DNA of 10,511 bases, from positions 1 to 10,511 of the forward strand of contig JAMWBY010000045.1 of the NCBI GenBank assembly GCA_023818745.1, in the 5' to 3' direction. The notes under the pieces are model-generated. The model was given only the letters and a program-made list of their open reading frames with translations. It was not told the origin of the DNA and searched no databases. Source of the DNA: Candidatus Omnitrophota bacterium (GTDB lineage: Bacteria; Ratteibacteria; UBA8468; B48-G9; JAFGKM01). The position numbers and the translations under genes were made by a program. How positions within the stretch are numbered: position 1 is the stretch's first letter; each line of letters opens with the position of its first letter. This document shows, one piece after another, positions 1-6,923 of the stretch.

Positions 1-1605
1 GGCCACCAGTGTTATACTCACAAAATACTCACAAGATATGAAAAATTTTCAACATTAAGAAAATATAATGGTATAAGTGGTTTCCCTAATCCTTCTGAAA
101 GTGATACAGACATTTTTATGGTTGGACATGCTGGAACATGTATATCTTCGGCAACAGGAATTTCAGTCGCAAATGAGTTTAAAGGAAGTAAAGAAAAAAT
201 AATAGCGGTAATAGGAGATGGTTCATTAACAAATGGCTTAACTTTTGAAGGTTTAAATTTTCTCGGAAGCATCAAAAAAAATGTAAAAATTATTCTTAAC
301 GATAATAAAATGTCAATTTCTCCAACAAAAGGTGCTCTTTCATATTATCTCACAAAATTCATTACTTCTCCACTTATAAATAAACCAAAAGAAGAATTTA
401 TAGAAATTTTAGAAAAAATCCCTGGAATTGGTAAAGATATACTTAAACTTACAAAAGAAATTGAAAAAAAGACAAAATTTTTAATTGTTCCTGGAGTATT
501 TTTTGAAAAACTTGGTATAAGGTATTTAGGCCCTATAGATGGACATGATATGGAACAGTTGATTGAAATTCTTGAAAATATAAAAGATATTGAAGAACCG
601 GTAATATTACATACTATTACAAAAAAAGGAAAGGGTTATAAATTCTCTGAAATTGACCCTGAAAAATTTCATTCAATAGGACCATTTAATATTGAAACAG
701 GTGAAATTACAGAAGATAAAAAAACAAATTCTAAATTTGTAGGAAGTATACTTGAAGAGATGGCTAAAAAATACAACTTTTTTGTAATAACACCTGCAAT
801 GGAAAAAGGGCTTGGTCTTGAAAATTTCGCCAAAAATTACCCTGGTAGATTTTTTGATGTTGGTATTGCTGAAAGTAATGCAGTTGTTTTTGCTTCTGGT
901 ATTGCAAAAGGAGGTATAAGTGTTTTTATAGCCATTTATAGCACATTTTTACAAAGAACCTATGATCAGATTTTTCACGATATTTGTTTGCAAAATTTAC
1001 CTGTTATTTTTCTTGTTGATAGGAGTGGAATAGTAGGAGAAGATGGACCAACTCATCATGGTAATTTTGATTTTTCTTTTTTAAGAACTTTACCAAACTT
1101 AAAAATATATGCTCCTTACAGTTTAGAAAATTTAAAACAAACAATAGAAAATTCAATTAATGAGAAATCACCTGTTTTTATTAAATACCCAAGAGATATT
1201 CTTCCTGAAAAAATAAATGATAATTTTGATGAAAAAAATAAAATTCTTATTCTTGGAATTGGAAGTTTATCTTTAAATTCATATAACGCATTTAAAAAAC
1301 TTATAAAGGAAAAAAATGATATAGGTTTTATTCCTGTTTCACAAATATTTCCAATTGATGAAAATCTACTTGAGAGAATTTTAAAAGTTGATAAAATTAT
1401 AACTGTTGAAGAAAATATTCTTTCTGGTGGTTTTGGAAGTTATTTACTTGAAATCCTATCAGATATGAAAATAAAAAAAGATGTTTTAAGAATTGGTTTG
1501 CCTTTAAAATTTATTGAACATGGAGATAGAGATTTACTGCTTGATAAATATGAATTATCTACTGAAAAAATTTATATTAAAATTAAGGAGTTTTTAAATG
1601 ATTAA
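1..1605 (+). CDS. dxs: 1-deoxy-D-xylulose-5-phosphate synthase, 5' end missing
   Basis: ThDP enzyme that condenses pyruvate with glyceraldehyde 3-phosphate to give DXP, the entry step of the cytosolic MEP pathway to isoprenoids and a precursor for thiamine and pyridoxal. The reading frame is open from base 1 and begins at the family's GHQ motif, so about 79 N-terminal residues lie outside; the 534 residues seen plus these match the usual ~615-620. Numbered from base 1, visible elements are GDG (72-74) and NDN (100-102) of the ThDP/Mg site, DGHD (180-183), the family His in FHSIG (H224), Y313 and R319 in the AIYSTFLQR block, R341, D348 and H352 in the DGPTHHG block, R398, and a C-terminal transketolase domain with the FIEHG block. 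The catalytic Glu is E291 (E370 in E. coli numbering), but it is followed by Ser-Asn rather than Gln-His. The M at 118 is internal, not the start. It overlaps nadK by 8 nt. Confidence 0.97.
   Translation, partial: GHQCYTHKILTRYEKFSTLRKYNGISGFPNPSESDTDIFMVGHAGTCISSATGISVANEFKGSKEKIIAVIGDGSLTNGLTFEGLNFLGSIKKNVKIILNDNKMSISPTKGALSYYLTKFITSPLINKPKEEFIEILEKIPGIGKDILKLTKEIEKKTKFLIVPGVFFEKLGIRYLGPIDGHDMEQLIEILENIKDIEEPVILHTITKKGKGYKFSEIDPEKFHSIGPFNIETGEITEDKKTNSKFVGSILEEMAKKYNFFVITPAMEKGLGLENFAKNYPGRFFDVGIAESNAVVFASGIAKGGISVFIAIYSTFLQRTYDQIFHDICLQNLPVIFLVDRSGIVGEDGPTHHGNFDFSFLRTLPNLKIYAPYSLENLKQTIENSINEKSPVFIKYPRDILPEKINDNFDEKNKILILGIGSLSLNSYNAFKKLIKEKNDIGFIPVSQIFPIDENLLERILKVDKIITVEENILSGGFGSYLLEILSDMKIKKDVLRIGLPLKFIEHGDRDLLLDKYELSTEKIYIKIKEFLND
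1586..1590 (+). promoter_or_regulatory. Ribosome binding site of nadK inside dxs
   Basis: AGGAG lies 7 nt before the ATG at 1598, within the last codons of dxs. It supports that ATG as the nadK start even though the two genes overlap by 8 nt. Confidence 0.75.
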
Positions 1606-2377
1606 AAGGGTCTTTATACTGGAAAATCCAAAAATAAAGGAGATTCAAAAAGAAAAGGAAAAACTGGAAAAGTTGTGTAAAAGTTGTGGGAAAGTCGTTG
1701 AAAAACAAATAGAAAAGCCTGACCTAATTATTACGATGGGCGGAGATGGCACTATTTTAAAAGCAGTTGGACTTTTAAAGAATGAAAAAACTTTAATTTA
1801 TGGTATTAAGTATGGAAAAATTGGGTTTATGACAAATACACCTTTTAAAAAAGAAGAAAAAATAAAAAATGTTTTTAGAGGAAAATATAAATTTTATAAA
1901 AGAATGCTACTTGAATTAAATGTTAAAAGGAATGGGGAAAATATATATAAAGATCAATGTCTTAATGATTTTTTAATTTCAAGAAAAGGCATAAGAATAG
2001 TTGATATTGAACTTTATATAGGAAGCAAAGAAATTATGAAGTTCAGAGGCGACGGAATAATCATTTCAACACCAACTGGTTCAACTGCTCATTCTCTTTC
2101 TGCCGGTGGACCTATAATTCAACCTGATTTAGATTCTATTTTAATAGTTCCCATGTGCCCTTACTCATTATCAACAAGACCATTAGTTTTATCACCAAAA
2201 GAAAAAATAAAAATTAGAATTATACCCGAGGGAAAAGTAATATCAGATGGTCAAAGAGAATTTGAACTAACCCAGATGGATGAAATTTATATAAAAATGA
2301 GCAAAAGAAAAGCAAAAATAATTATTGAAGATAACTTTTTTGAAAAACTAAAGGCAAAATTCAATTTTGGGAAATGA
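1598..2377 (+). CDS. nadK: NAD kinase
   Basis: Cytosolic ATP- or polyphosphate-dependent kinase that phosphorylates NAD to NADP. The 259 residues carry the full family signature: GGDGT at 48-52, the short Asn-acidic motif (here Asn-Asp) at 123-124, the GDG...STPTGSTAHSLSAGGP block at about 151-172, and the CP.SLSTRPLVL block at 187-198. Length is at the short end of the usual 260-300. The ATG at 1598 follows a good ribosome binding site and the first strand fits the family start. It overlaps dxs by 8 nt and its stop overlaps the next ATG in an ATGA arrangement, so all three are probably translated in a coupled way from one mRNA. Dxs next to NadK makes sense because DXP reductoisomerase, the next MEP enzyme, uses NADPH; that link is an inference. 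Confidence 0.96.
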   Translation: MIKRVFILENPKIKEIQKEKEKLEKLCKSCGKVVEKQIEKPDLIITMGGDGTILKAVGLLKNEKTLIYGIKYGKIGFMTNTPFKKEEKIKNVFRGKYKFYKRMLLELNVKRNGENIYKDQCLNDFLISRKGIRIVDIELYIGSKEIMKFRGDGIIISTPTGSTAHSLSAGGPIIQPDLDSILIVPMCPYSLSTRPLVLSPKEKIKIRIIPEGKVISDGQREFELTQMDEIYIKMSKRKAKIIIEDNFFEKLKAKFNFGK

Positions 2378-3411
2378 AATATATTGTTAAAGTTAATAAA
2401 GAAAGATGTAAAGGTTGTAAATTATGTATTGAAGTATGCCCACAAGGTATATTTAAGATTTCAAATAAATTCAATAAAATTGGCTATCATTATATAGAAA
2501 TAATTGATGGAAAAAATTGTATTGGCTGTAAAAGATGTGTTATAATTTGTCCTGATGTAAGTATTGAACTATATAAAAAGGAGGAGGAGAAAATGAAGTT
2601 AAAAATAGGAGTTATTCCTGATTGTTTTAGGCTGCCTATTAAAGATGGTATTAAAAAAGCAGCAGAATTGGGACTTGATGGAATTCAACCATATGCAACA
2701 ACAGGAGAACTTGATCCAAAAAATTTATCAAAAACAGGTAGAGATGATTTTAAACATTTCGTTAAAAGTTTAAATCTTGAAATCAGTGCGATTGTTGGTG
2801 ATTTTGGAGGTCATGGCTTTGCAGATCCCAAAACAGTGGAATGGCGAATAGAAAGAACAAAAGAAGTAATAGACCTTGCATTTGACCTTGGAGTTAAAAT
2901 TGTTACAACCCATATTGGAGTTGTTCCAGAAGATGAAAATGATATTGCTTGGAAAACAATGGAACAATCACTTCCTGAAGTTGGAACTTATGCTTATAAT
3001 AAAGGAATAGTTCTTGCAACAGAAACAGGCCCTGAACCTGCTATTATTTTAAAGAAGCTTCTTGATAAATTAAATAATCCTGGACTCAAAGTTAATTATG
3101 ACCCTGCAAATCTTGTTATGGTATCTGGTGATGACCCAGTTAAAGGTGTTTATACATTGGCTAATTACATTGTACATACACACGCAAAAGATGGAATTAA
3201 ATTGCCAGATGAAAACGGAAAAAAAAGATGGAAAGAATTGCCTCTTGGCCAGGGAAATGTTAACTGGCCTGAATATTTAAAAGCAATGAAAGAAATTGGA
3301 TATAATGGATTTTTTACAATTGAAAGAGAAGTTGGAGAAAAACCAGAACTTGATATTATTCATGCAAGAGATTTTTTGAGAGGTCTTGAAAAAGAAATAT
3401 GGATTAAATAA
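2374..3411 (+). CDS. 2[4Fe-4S] ferredoxin domain read in frame into a sugar phosphate isomerase/epimerase
   Basis: One 345-residue ORF with two unrelated parts. Residues 1-73 form a two-cluster ferredoxin: C12, C15, C18, C22-Pro and C49, C52, C55, C59-Pro. The 26-residue gap between the Cys groups, the GYH segment and the ending CPDVSIELY resemble the delta subunit of 2-oxoacid:ferredoxin oxidoreductases (KorD/VorD), which normally stops about here. Residues 74-345 form a xylose-isomerase-like TIM barrel of the sugar phosphate isomerase/epimerase family, with probable metal ligands E217, D243, H270 and E317 and a further His at 180. The exact substrate cannot be told. The ATG overlaps the nadK stop (ATGA) without a clear ribosome binding site. 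A very strong internal site sits just before M74, so a separate isomerase is probably made as well or instead. No alpha, beta or gamma oxidoreductase subunits are present in this window. Confidence 0.8.
   Translation: MKYIVKVNKERCKGCKLCIEVCPQGIFKISNKFNKIGYHYIEIIDGKNCIGCKRCVIICPDVSIELYKKEEEKMKLKIGVIPDCFRLPIKDGIKKAAELGLDGIQPYATTGELDPKNLSKTGRDDFKHFVKSLNLEISAIVGDFGGHGFADPKTVEWRIERTKEVIDLAFDLGVKIVTTHIGVVPEDENDIAWKTMEQSLPEVGTYAYNKGIVLATETGPEPAIILKKLLDKLNNPGLKVNYDPANLVMVSGDDPVKGVYTLANYIVHTHAKDGIKLPDENGKKRWKELPLGQGNVNWPEYLKAMKEIGYNGFFTIEREVGEKPELDIIHARDFLRGLEKEIWIK
2578..2589 (+). promoter_or_regulatory. Strong internal ribosome binding site between ferredoxin and isomerase parts
   Basis: AAGGAGG at 2578-2584, with a second AGGAG at 2585-2589, precedes the in-frame ATG at 2593. 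AAGGAGG is 8 nt from the ATG, which is ideal. In the upstream frame these same bases encode Lys-Glu-Glu-Glu-Lys, and no stop codon intervenes. This is one of the two strongest Shine-Dalgarno matches in the window, the other being before rbfA. Confidence 0.85.
2593..3411 (+). CDS. Sugar phosphate isomerase/epimerase (internal-start product)
   Basis: This is the alternative, probably major, product of the same frame as the 345-residue ORF: a 272-residue TIM-barrel protein starting at M74 of the longer form. The start is chosen because of the AAGGAGGAGGAG tract just upstream and because MKLKIGV is a natural beginning for the first barrel strand. Family hallmarks are a His after the fourth strand (VTTHIG), Glu in ATETGPE, Asp in NYDPAN, His in HTHAKD and Glu in FTIERE, giving the divalent metal site of this superfamily. 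Members isomerise or epimerise sugars, sugar phosphates or inositol derivatives; nothing here fixes the substrate. The length equals that of complete stand-alone family members, so the ferredoxin part is not needed for the fold. Confidence 0.7.
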   Translation: MKLKIGVIPDCFRLPIKDGIKKAAELGLDGIQPYATTGELDPKNLSKTGRDDFKHFVKSLNLEISAIVGDFGGHGFADPKTVEWRIERTKEVIDLAFDLGVKIVTTHIGVVPEDENDIAWKTMEQSLPEVGTYAYNKGIVLATETGPEPAIILKKLLDKLNNPGLKVNYDPANLVMVSGDDPVKGVYTLANYIVHTHAKDGIKLPDENGKKRWKELPLGQGNVNWPEYLKAMKEIGYNGFFTIEREVGEKPELDIIHARDFLRGLEKEIWIK

Positions 3412-3426
3412 GTTTTTAAAAGAGAA

Positions 3427-3876
3427 ATGAAAAAACTTTTAATAATATTTTTTAGCATATTTTTAATAGGATTCTGCGAGGAAAGCATAAAACAAATTAC
3501 GGATACAGATTTAAAATTCATAACAGAAAAAATAGAAAAGTTAGAAAAAAGGTTAAGTTCTTTAGAAAAAGAAGTAAAAAGTATAGATGATAGTATGAAA
3601 GAAATTAGAAAAACTTTAAGAAATCTTCAAATATATTCAAGGTATCCTGAAGAAACAATAAGGCCTTCTGAAGAGCACTGGAAATTAATAAAAAAAGGAA
3701 TGGAGAAAAAAGAAGTAGAGAATATTTTAGGACTACCTGATGTTCAACAGAAAGGAGCAAGGGATATAGAAACATGGGTTTACTATAGATTGGGAAGAAT
3801 TTATTTTAACCCAGATGGAAGAGTAATAAATATAGAAACAAATAAAAATCTATCTCCAGAGGAAATTTTCAGATAA
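3427..3876 (+). CDS. Secreted coiled-coil protein with a BamE/SmpA-OmlA-like domain
   Basis: 149 residues, probably exported. Residues 1-16 are a short signal sequence (MKK followed by a hydrophobic stretch). C17 lies where a lipoprotein Cys would be, but the -1 residue is Phe (IGFC), a poor lipobox, so lipidation is uncertain. Residues 28-68 show Leu/Ile heptads typical of a coiled coil. Residues about 86-137 match the SmpA/OmlA fold: a W..IKKGM..KEVENILG.PD segment, then a WVYYRLG strand, an aromatic strand and a DGRV turn. BamE itself is an outer-membrane lipoprotein of the beta-barrel assembly machine; whether this protein does that job is not shown. It starts 15 nt after the isomerase with only a weak AGAG close to the ATG; the signal sequence supports that start. 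Confidence 0.75.
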   Translation: MKKLLIIFFSIFLIGFCEESIKQITDTDLKFITEKIEKLEKRLSSLEKEVKSIDDSMKEIRKTLRNLQIYSRYPEETIRPSEEHWKLIKKGMEKKEVENILGLPDVQQKGARDIETWVYYRLGRIYFNPDGRVINIETNKNLSPEEIFR

Positions 3877-3895
3877 AAATAAAAGGAGAAATATA

Positions 3896-4555
3896 ATGTT
3901 TTTTTTGCCTTTCTCTATAATTTTGCTCATAATATTTCTAATTATTCTTTTACCTCTTTTTCTTTTCCTTTTACAGATAGAGATAATAAGAATTGCGCTT
4001 GGTAAACTTGGGCTGCCTCCATTTTTTGCATTTGTCGTTTTGCTTGCCTCTTTAATAGGAAGTGGAATTAATATACCTGTTTATAGTAAAGAAGCAACTA
4101 TATTTCAACCTCATAGAGAACTATTTTTTTTATTTCAACCTTTTAGATTACCAGAGATAGAAACAAAACAGATAATAGCAGTAAATATTGGTGGCTGCAT
4201 AATTCCACTTTTACTCTGTATATATTTACTGCCCAAAGCACCTTTATTACCAACTTTATTTGCAACAATAATTTCAACTTTAATATGTTTCAAACTTTCA
4301 AAAATTATTCCTGGAATAGGTGTCACAATCCCTGCTTTAATACCACCTATCGCTGCAGTCTTGCTTGCTTTTATCTTTTCACCAGATAATAAAATACCTG
4401 TTGCTTATATTTCTGGAGTTCTTGGTGTCTTAATAGGCGCGGATTTACTAAATTTACCAAATTTACCTTCTTATCCTGGAATTATGAGCATTGGTGGAGC
4501 AGGTGTTTATGATGGCATTTTCCTTGTTGGTATAATTTCAGTTTTGCTTGCATAA
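3896..4555 (+). CDS. DUF1614 family integral membrane protein
   Basis: 219-residue, very hydrophobic protein with about six membrane segments. It has the conserved blocks I associate with DUF1614: GSGINIP (55-61), AVNIGGCIIP (95-104), PGIGVTIPALIPP (139-151), VAYISGVLGVLIGADLLNL (169-187) and SIGGAGVYDGIFLVGI (198-213). The function of the family is unknown; the strictly conserved Gly, Pro, Asn and Asp residues inside membrane segments suggest a transport or enzymatic site, but that is inference. The ATG follows AAGGAGA (3883-3889) at good spacing, 19 nt after the BamE-like gene. A run of eight T directly after the ATG codes for Phe-Phe and part of Leu. The stop codon is immediately followed by the radC ATG. 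Confidence 0.85.
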   Translation: MFFLPFSIILLIIFLIILLPLFLFLLQIEIIRIALGKLGLPPFFAFVVLLASLIGSGINIPVYSKEATIFQPHRELFFLFQPFRLPEIETKQIIAVNIGGCIIPLLLCIYLLPKAPLLPTLFATIISTLICFKLSKIIPGIGVTIPALIPPIAAVLLAFIFSPDNKIPVAYISGVLGVLIGADLLNLPNLPSYPGIMSIGGAGVYDGIFLVGIISVLLA

Positions 4556-5284
4556 ATGGAAAGAAAAGCACTAAAATACTGGAAAGAACAAGAAAAACCA
4601 AGAGAAAAACTTTTAAAAGAAGGAGAGCATAAACTTACAGATGTAGAACTTTTGGCTATTCTTTTAAGAACTGGAACAAAAGGACAAACCGCAATTGACC
4701 TGGCAAGGAAAATACTTGATAAATTTGGGTCTTTTAGAAATATGAGCCATACAAGTTTAAAAAGTTTTAAAGAAATTAAAGGCCTTGGTGATGCAAAAAT
4801 ATGCCAAATAAAATCAGCAATTGAGATTGGAAGAAGAATGCTTGAGCAAGAGATAAAGAGTAAAAAAGTCCAACTAACAAGTCCGGATGAAGTTGTAAGA
4901 TATATTATGCCAAGAATGAGAGATTTAAAAAAAGAAATTTTTAAAGTAATTCATCTTGATTCAAAAAACAGAGTAAAAGATGTTATTGAAATAGAAGAAG
5001 GCACTGTTAATCAGGCAAATCCTATAATTAGAGAGATTTTTTATAAAGCGATTGAAAACTTTATCCCTTCAATAATATGTGTTCACAATCATCCTTCAGG
5101 AGACCCTAGTCCAAGTAAAGAAGATATTGAATTTACAAAAAAATTAAAAGAAGGAGGCACAATACTGGGAATAAATGTTGTTGATCATATAATAATTGGT
5201 GATAATCTTTATTACAGTTTTGCTTCTTCCAAAATAACACCTTTTGAATTTCTTTCCGAACATGATTCAGAAAATAGATCGTAA
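4556..5284 (+). CDS. radC: RadC family JAB/MPN-domain protein
   Basis: 242 residues. The N-terminal part has the family start (W..QEKPREKLL..G...LTDVELLAILLRTG) and a helix-hairpin-helix at about 64-90. The C-terminal JAB/MPN metal site is complete: an acidic pair at 148-149, then H177, H179, S181 and D190 in the HNHPSGDPSPSKED block. Despite the name, a role in DNA repair was not upheld for E. coli RadC, and the biochemical activity of the family is unsettled. Translation starts directly after the DUF1614 stop (TAAATG, no gap) and without a visible ribosome binding site, so it is probably coupled. The usual family end is near the LYYSF segment (about residue 222). The last 20 residues are a tail whose DNA also encodes the end of rimO on the other strand. 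Confidence 0.93.
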   Translation: MERKALKYWKEQEKPREKLLKEGEHKLTDVELLAILLRTGTKGQTAIDLARKILDKFGSFRNMSHTSLKSFKEIKGLGDAKICQIKSAIEIGRRMLEQEIKSKKVQLTSPDEVVRYIMPRMRDLKKEIFKVIHLDSKNRVKDVIEIEEGTVNQANPIIREIFYKAIENFIPSIICVHNHPSGDPSPSKEDIEFTKKLKEGGTILGINVVDHIIIGDNLYYSFASSKITPFEFLSEHDSENRS

Positions 5285-6534
5285 ATACCTGAAGAAGTTA
5301 TTTTAAGATTGTAAAAATTCCACAATTTTAACTCCTTACCTTTTACATAAACAACACCATCTATTTCAGGTGCATCATATTCTGTTCTCCCTATGTAATA
5401 ATTTTTTTCTTTCCTTTCAATTAATATTCTCATTCTTTTACCAATATATTTTCTCAAATTCTTTTTTGAGAGCAATTGCTGTTTTTTTATAAGAATTTTT
5501 AATCTTTTTTCCTTTTCTTTTTCATCTATTTGGTTTTTAAAATTATATGCTAATGTTCCTCTTTCTCTACTATATTTAAAAAATCCAACTCTGTCAATAT
5601 ACATCTCTTCAATAAATTTTACCAGTTGCCTAAAATCATCCTCTGTTTCTCCAGGAAATCCCACTATAAAGTTTGTTCTTATAGCAGAGTTGGGAATTTT
5701 TTCCTTTATCCTTTCAATAAGTTTTCTATAATCTATTACAGGACGCCCCATTTTTTCAAGAATCTTATGAGATACATGTTGCATAGGAATATCAAAGTAC
5801 TTGCAAATTTTTTTGCTATCTTTTATTTTTTCAATCAATTCATCTTTTATATGTCCTGGATGCATATACATAATTCTTATCCATTCAAAATTAAATTTTT
5901 CAAGTTCATCAAGAAGTTTTAACAAATTTGTTCCATCGTTTAAATCAATTCCATAATTTGTCGTATCTTGTGCAACCAGTATAATTTCTTTAAATCCATT
6001 TTTTTCAATATCTTCAGCTTCTTTTAAAATATCATTTATTCTTCTACTTCTTAAAGGCCCTCTCAATTTAGGGATTAAACAATAACTACAAAAGTTTTTA
6101 CATCCATCAGAAATTTTAATATATGCATAAGGAAAAGTTGTTATTAATCTTGGAATTTCCCTTAAAATTTTAAAACAATTTTCTTCAATTCTTACAATTT
6201 TTTCATCTTTTGATTTTATAACTCTCAATACTTCAAAAGGGTCTCCAATCCCAACAATGCCTTTAACATTTTTAAACTTCAAAAGTTTTTCTTTTTCTCT
6301 CTGTGCAAGACATCCCCATATAACTACTTTTTTATTCTTATTTATCGCCTCTTTTATATTTTCTTCTGATTCCTTTACTGCAGATCTTATAAATCCACAT
6401 GTATTTATAATAACCATATCTGCATCTTCAAGAGAATTTGTAATAATAAACCCTTCCTGTCCAACTAAAGCAAGCAATTGTTCTGTATCAACAAGATTTT
6501 TAGGACATCCAAGGGAAATAAAAAAAATTTTCAT
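5212..6534 (-). CDS. rimO: Ribosomal protein S12 methylthiotransferase RimO
   Basis: Radical SAM enzyme that methylthiolates the conserved aspartate of ribosomal protein S12. The 440 residues are close to family length. The N-terminal MTTase domain carries the three ligands of the auxiliary cluster: C10 (SLGCPKN), C46 (NTCGF) and C75 (WGCLAQ). The radical SAM cluster is C145, C149, C152 in SDGCKNFCSYC. A C-terminal TRAM domain spans about 360-421 and includes GRTEYDAPEIDG, which is typical of RimO rather than MiaB. The ATG overlaps the stop of the RodZ-like gene (ATGA) and has no ribosome binding site, so it is probably translationally coupled. The final ~17 residues lie beyond the TRAM domain and are encoded in the overlap with the radC 3' end. 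Confidence 0.96.
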   Translation of the reverse strand: MKIFFISLGCPKNLVDTEQLLALVGQEGFIITNSLEDADMVIINTCGFIRSAVKESEENIKEAINKNKKVVIWGCLAQREKEKLLKFKNVKGIVGIGDPFEVLRVIKSKDEKIVRIEENCFKILREIPRLITTFPYAYIKISDGCKNFCSYCLIPKLRGPLRSRRINDILKEAEDIEKNGFKEIILVAQDTTNYGIDLNDGTNLLKLLDELEKFNFEWIRIMYMHPGHIKDELIEKIKDSKKICKYFDIPMQHVSHKILEKMGRPVIDYRKLIERIKEKIPNSAIRTNFIVGFPGETEDDFRQLVKFIEEMYIDRVGFFKYSRERGTLAYNFKNQIDEKEKEKRLKILIKKQQLLSKKNLRKYIGKRMRILIERKEKNYYIGRTEYDAPEIDGVVYVKGKELKLWNFYNLKITSSGIYDLFSESCSERNSKGVILEEAKL

Positions 6535-6923
6535 TTTAAAATAACTTCAATATAATGATTTGCGATGAAAAAAAGTGTCAAAAATACAACAAATAAAATA
6601 ATAACAAAACAAACTTTTCTATTTAATTTTTTTTCTTCTCTTTCAGAACTTTCAACATCTCTTTTTTCAACATCATTTTCTTTATCAACTTCTTCCTCTT
6701 TTTTAAATAGATTATCAATACCGACTTCAATTTTTAAATAATTTAGATATTTTTTCAAAACTGCCTTTTTATGTGCATCACTTGGGAAATTTTCCCATTT
6801 GTCATCTTCAATATATTTTAAAAATTTAATTGGAATTTTTGTCTCTTGATGTATTTTTTCAAAACTAATTTCTCTTTTTTCTCTTTCATTTTTTATTATT
6901 TTACTTAAACTGGTCAGATCCAT
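6531..6923 (-). CDS. Minimal RodZ-like HTH membrane protein
   Basis: 130 residues. Residues about 6-64 form the cytoplasmic helix-turn-helix of RodZ-type proteins, with an REKREISFEKIHQETKIP segment followed by FLKYIE and a NFPSDAHKKAVLKKYLNYL stretch. In RodZ this domain binds MreB and organises the elongation machinery. Residues 74-100 are a charged linker. Residues 103-121 are one membrane helix, leaving only about 9 residues outside, so the periplasmic domain of larger RodZ proteins is absent. The start is the only Met in the ORF and has just a weak GAAGAA upstream. It overlaps the end of ftsK by 23 nt and the start of rimO by 4 nt. The ftsK-rodZ-like neighbourhood is familiar from other bacteria. 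Assignment to the RodZ group is good; function is inferred. Confidence 0.78.
   Translation of the reverse strand: MDLTSLSKIIKNEREKREISFEKIHQETKIPIKFLKYIEDDKWENFPSDAHKKAVLKKYLNYLKIEVGIDNLFKKEEEVDKENDVEKRDVESSEREEKKLNRKVCFVIILFVVFLTLFFIANHYIEVILK

Noticed and set aside
118..120. ATG at 118 as start of dxs
   Set aside because: The frame is open back to base 1 and the upstream residues match Dxs (GHQ..THKILT), so the gene is cut by the window edge, not short.
18..275. 85-codon minus-strand ORF opposite dxs
   Set aside because: Opposite the conserved ThDP-binding region of dxs; no motif of its own.
3466..3477. Lipobox at the IGFC segment of the BamE-like protein
   Set aside because: Phe at -1 is disfavoured by lipoprotein signal peptidase; Cys may simply lie near the signal sequence end.
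5260..5340. Bidirectional terminator at the radC/rimO convergence
   Set aside because: I looked for a GC-rich hairpin with flanking T/A tracts and found none; the genes overlap and leave no intergenic space.
5626..5922. 98-codon plus-strand ORF inside rimO
   Set aside because: Antisense shadow of a clear radical SAM gene; composition is Phe/Tyr/Ile-rich as expected from reversed AT-rich coding DNA.
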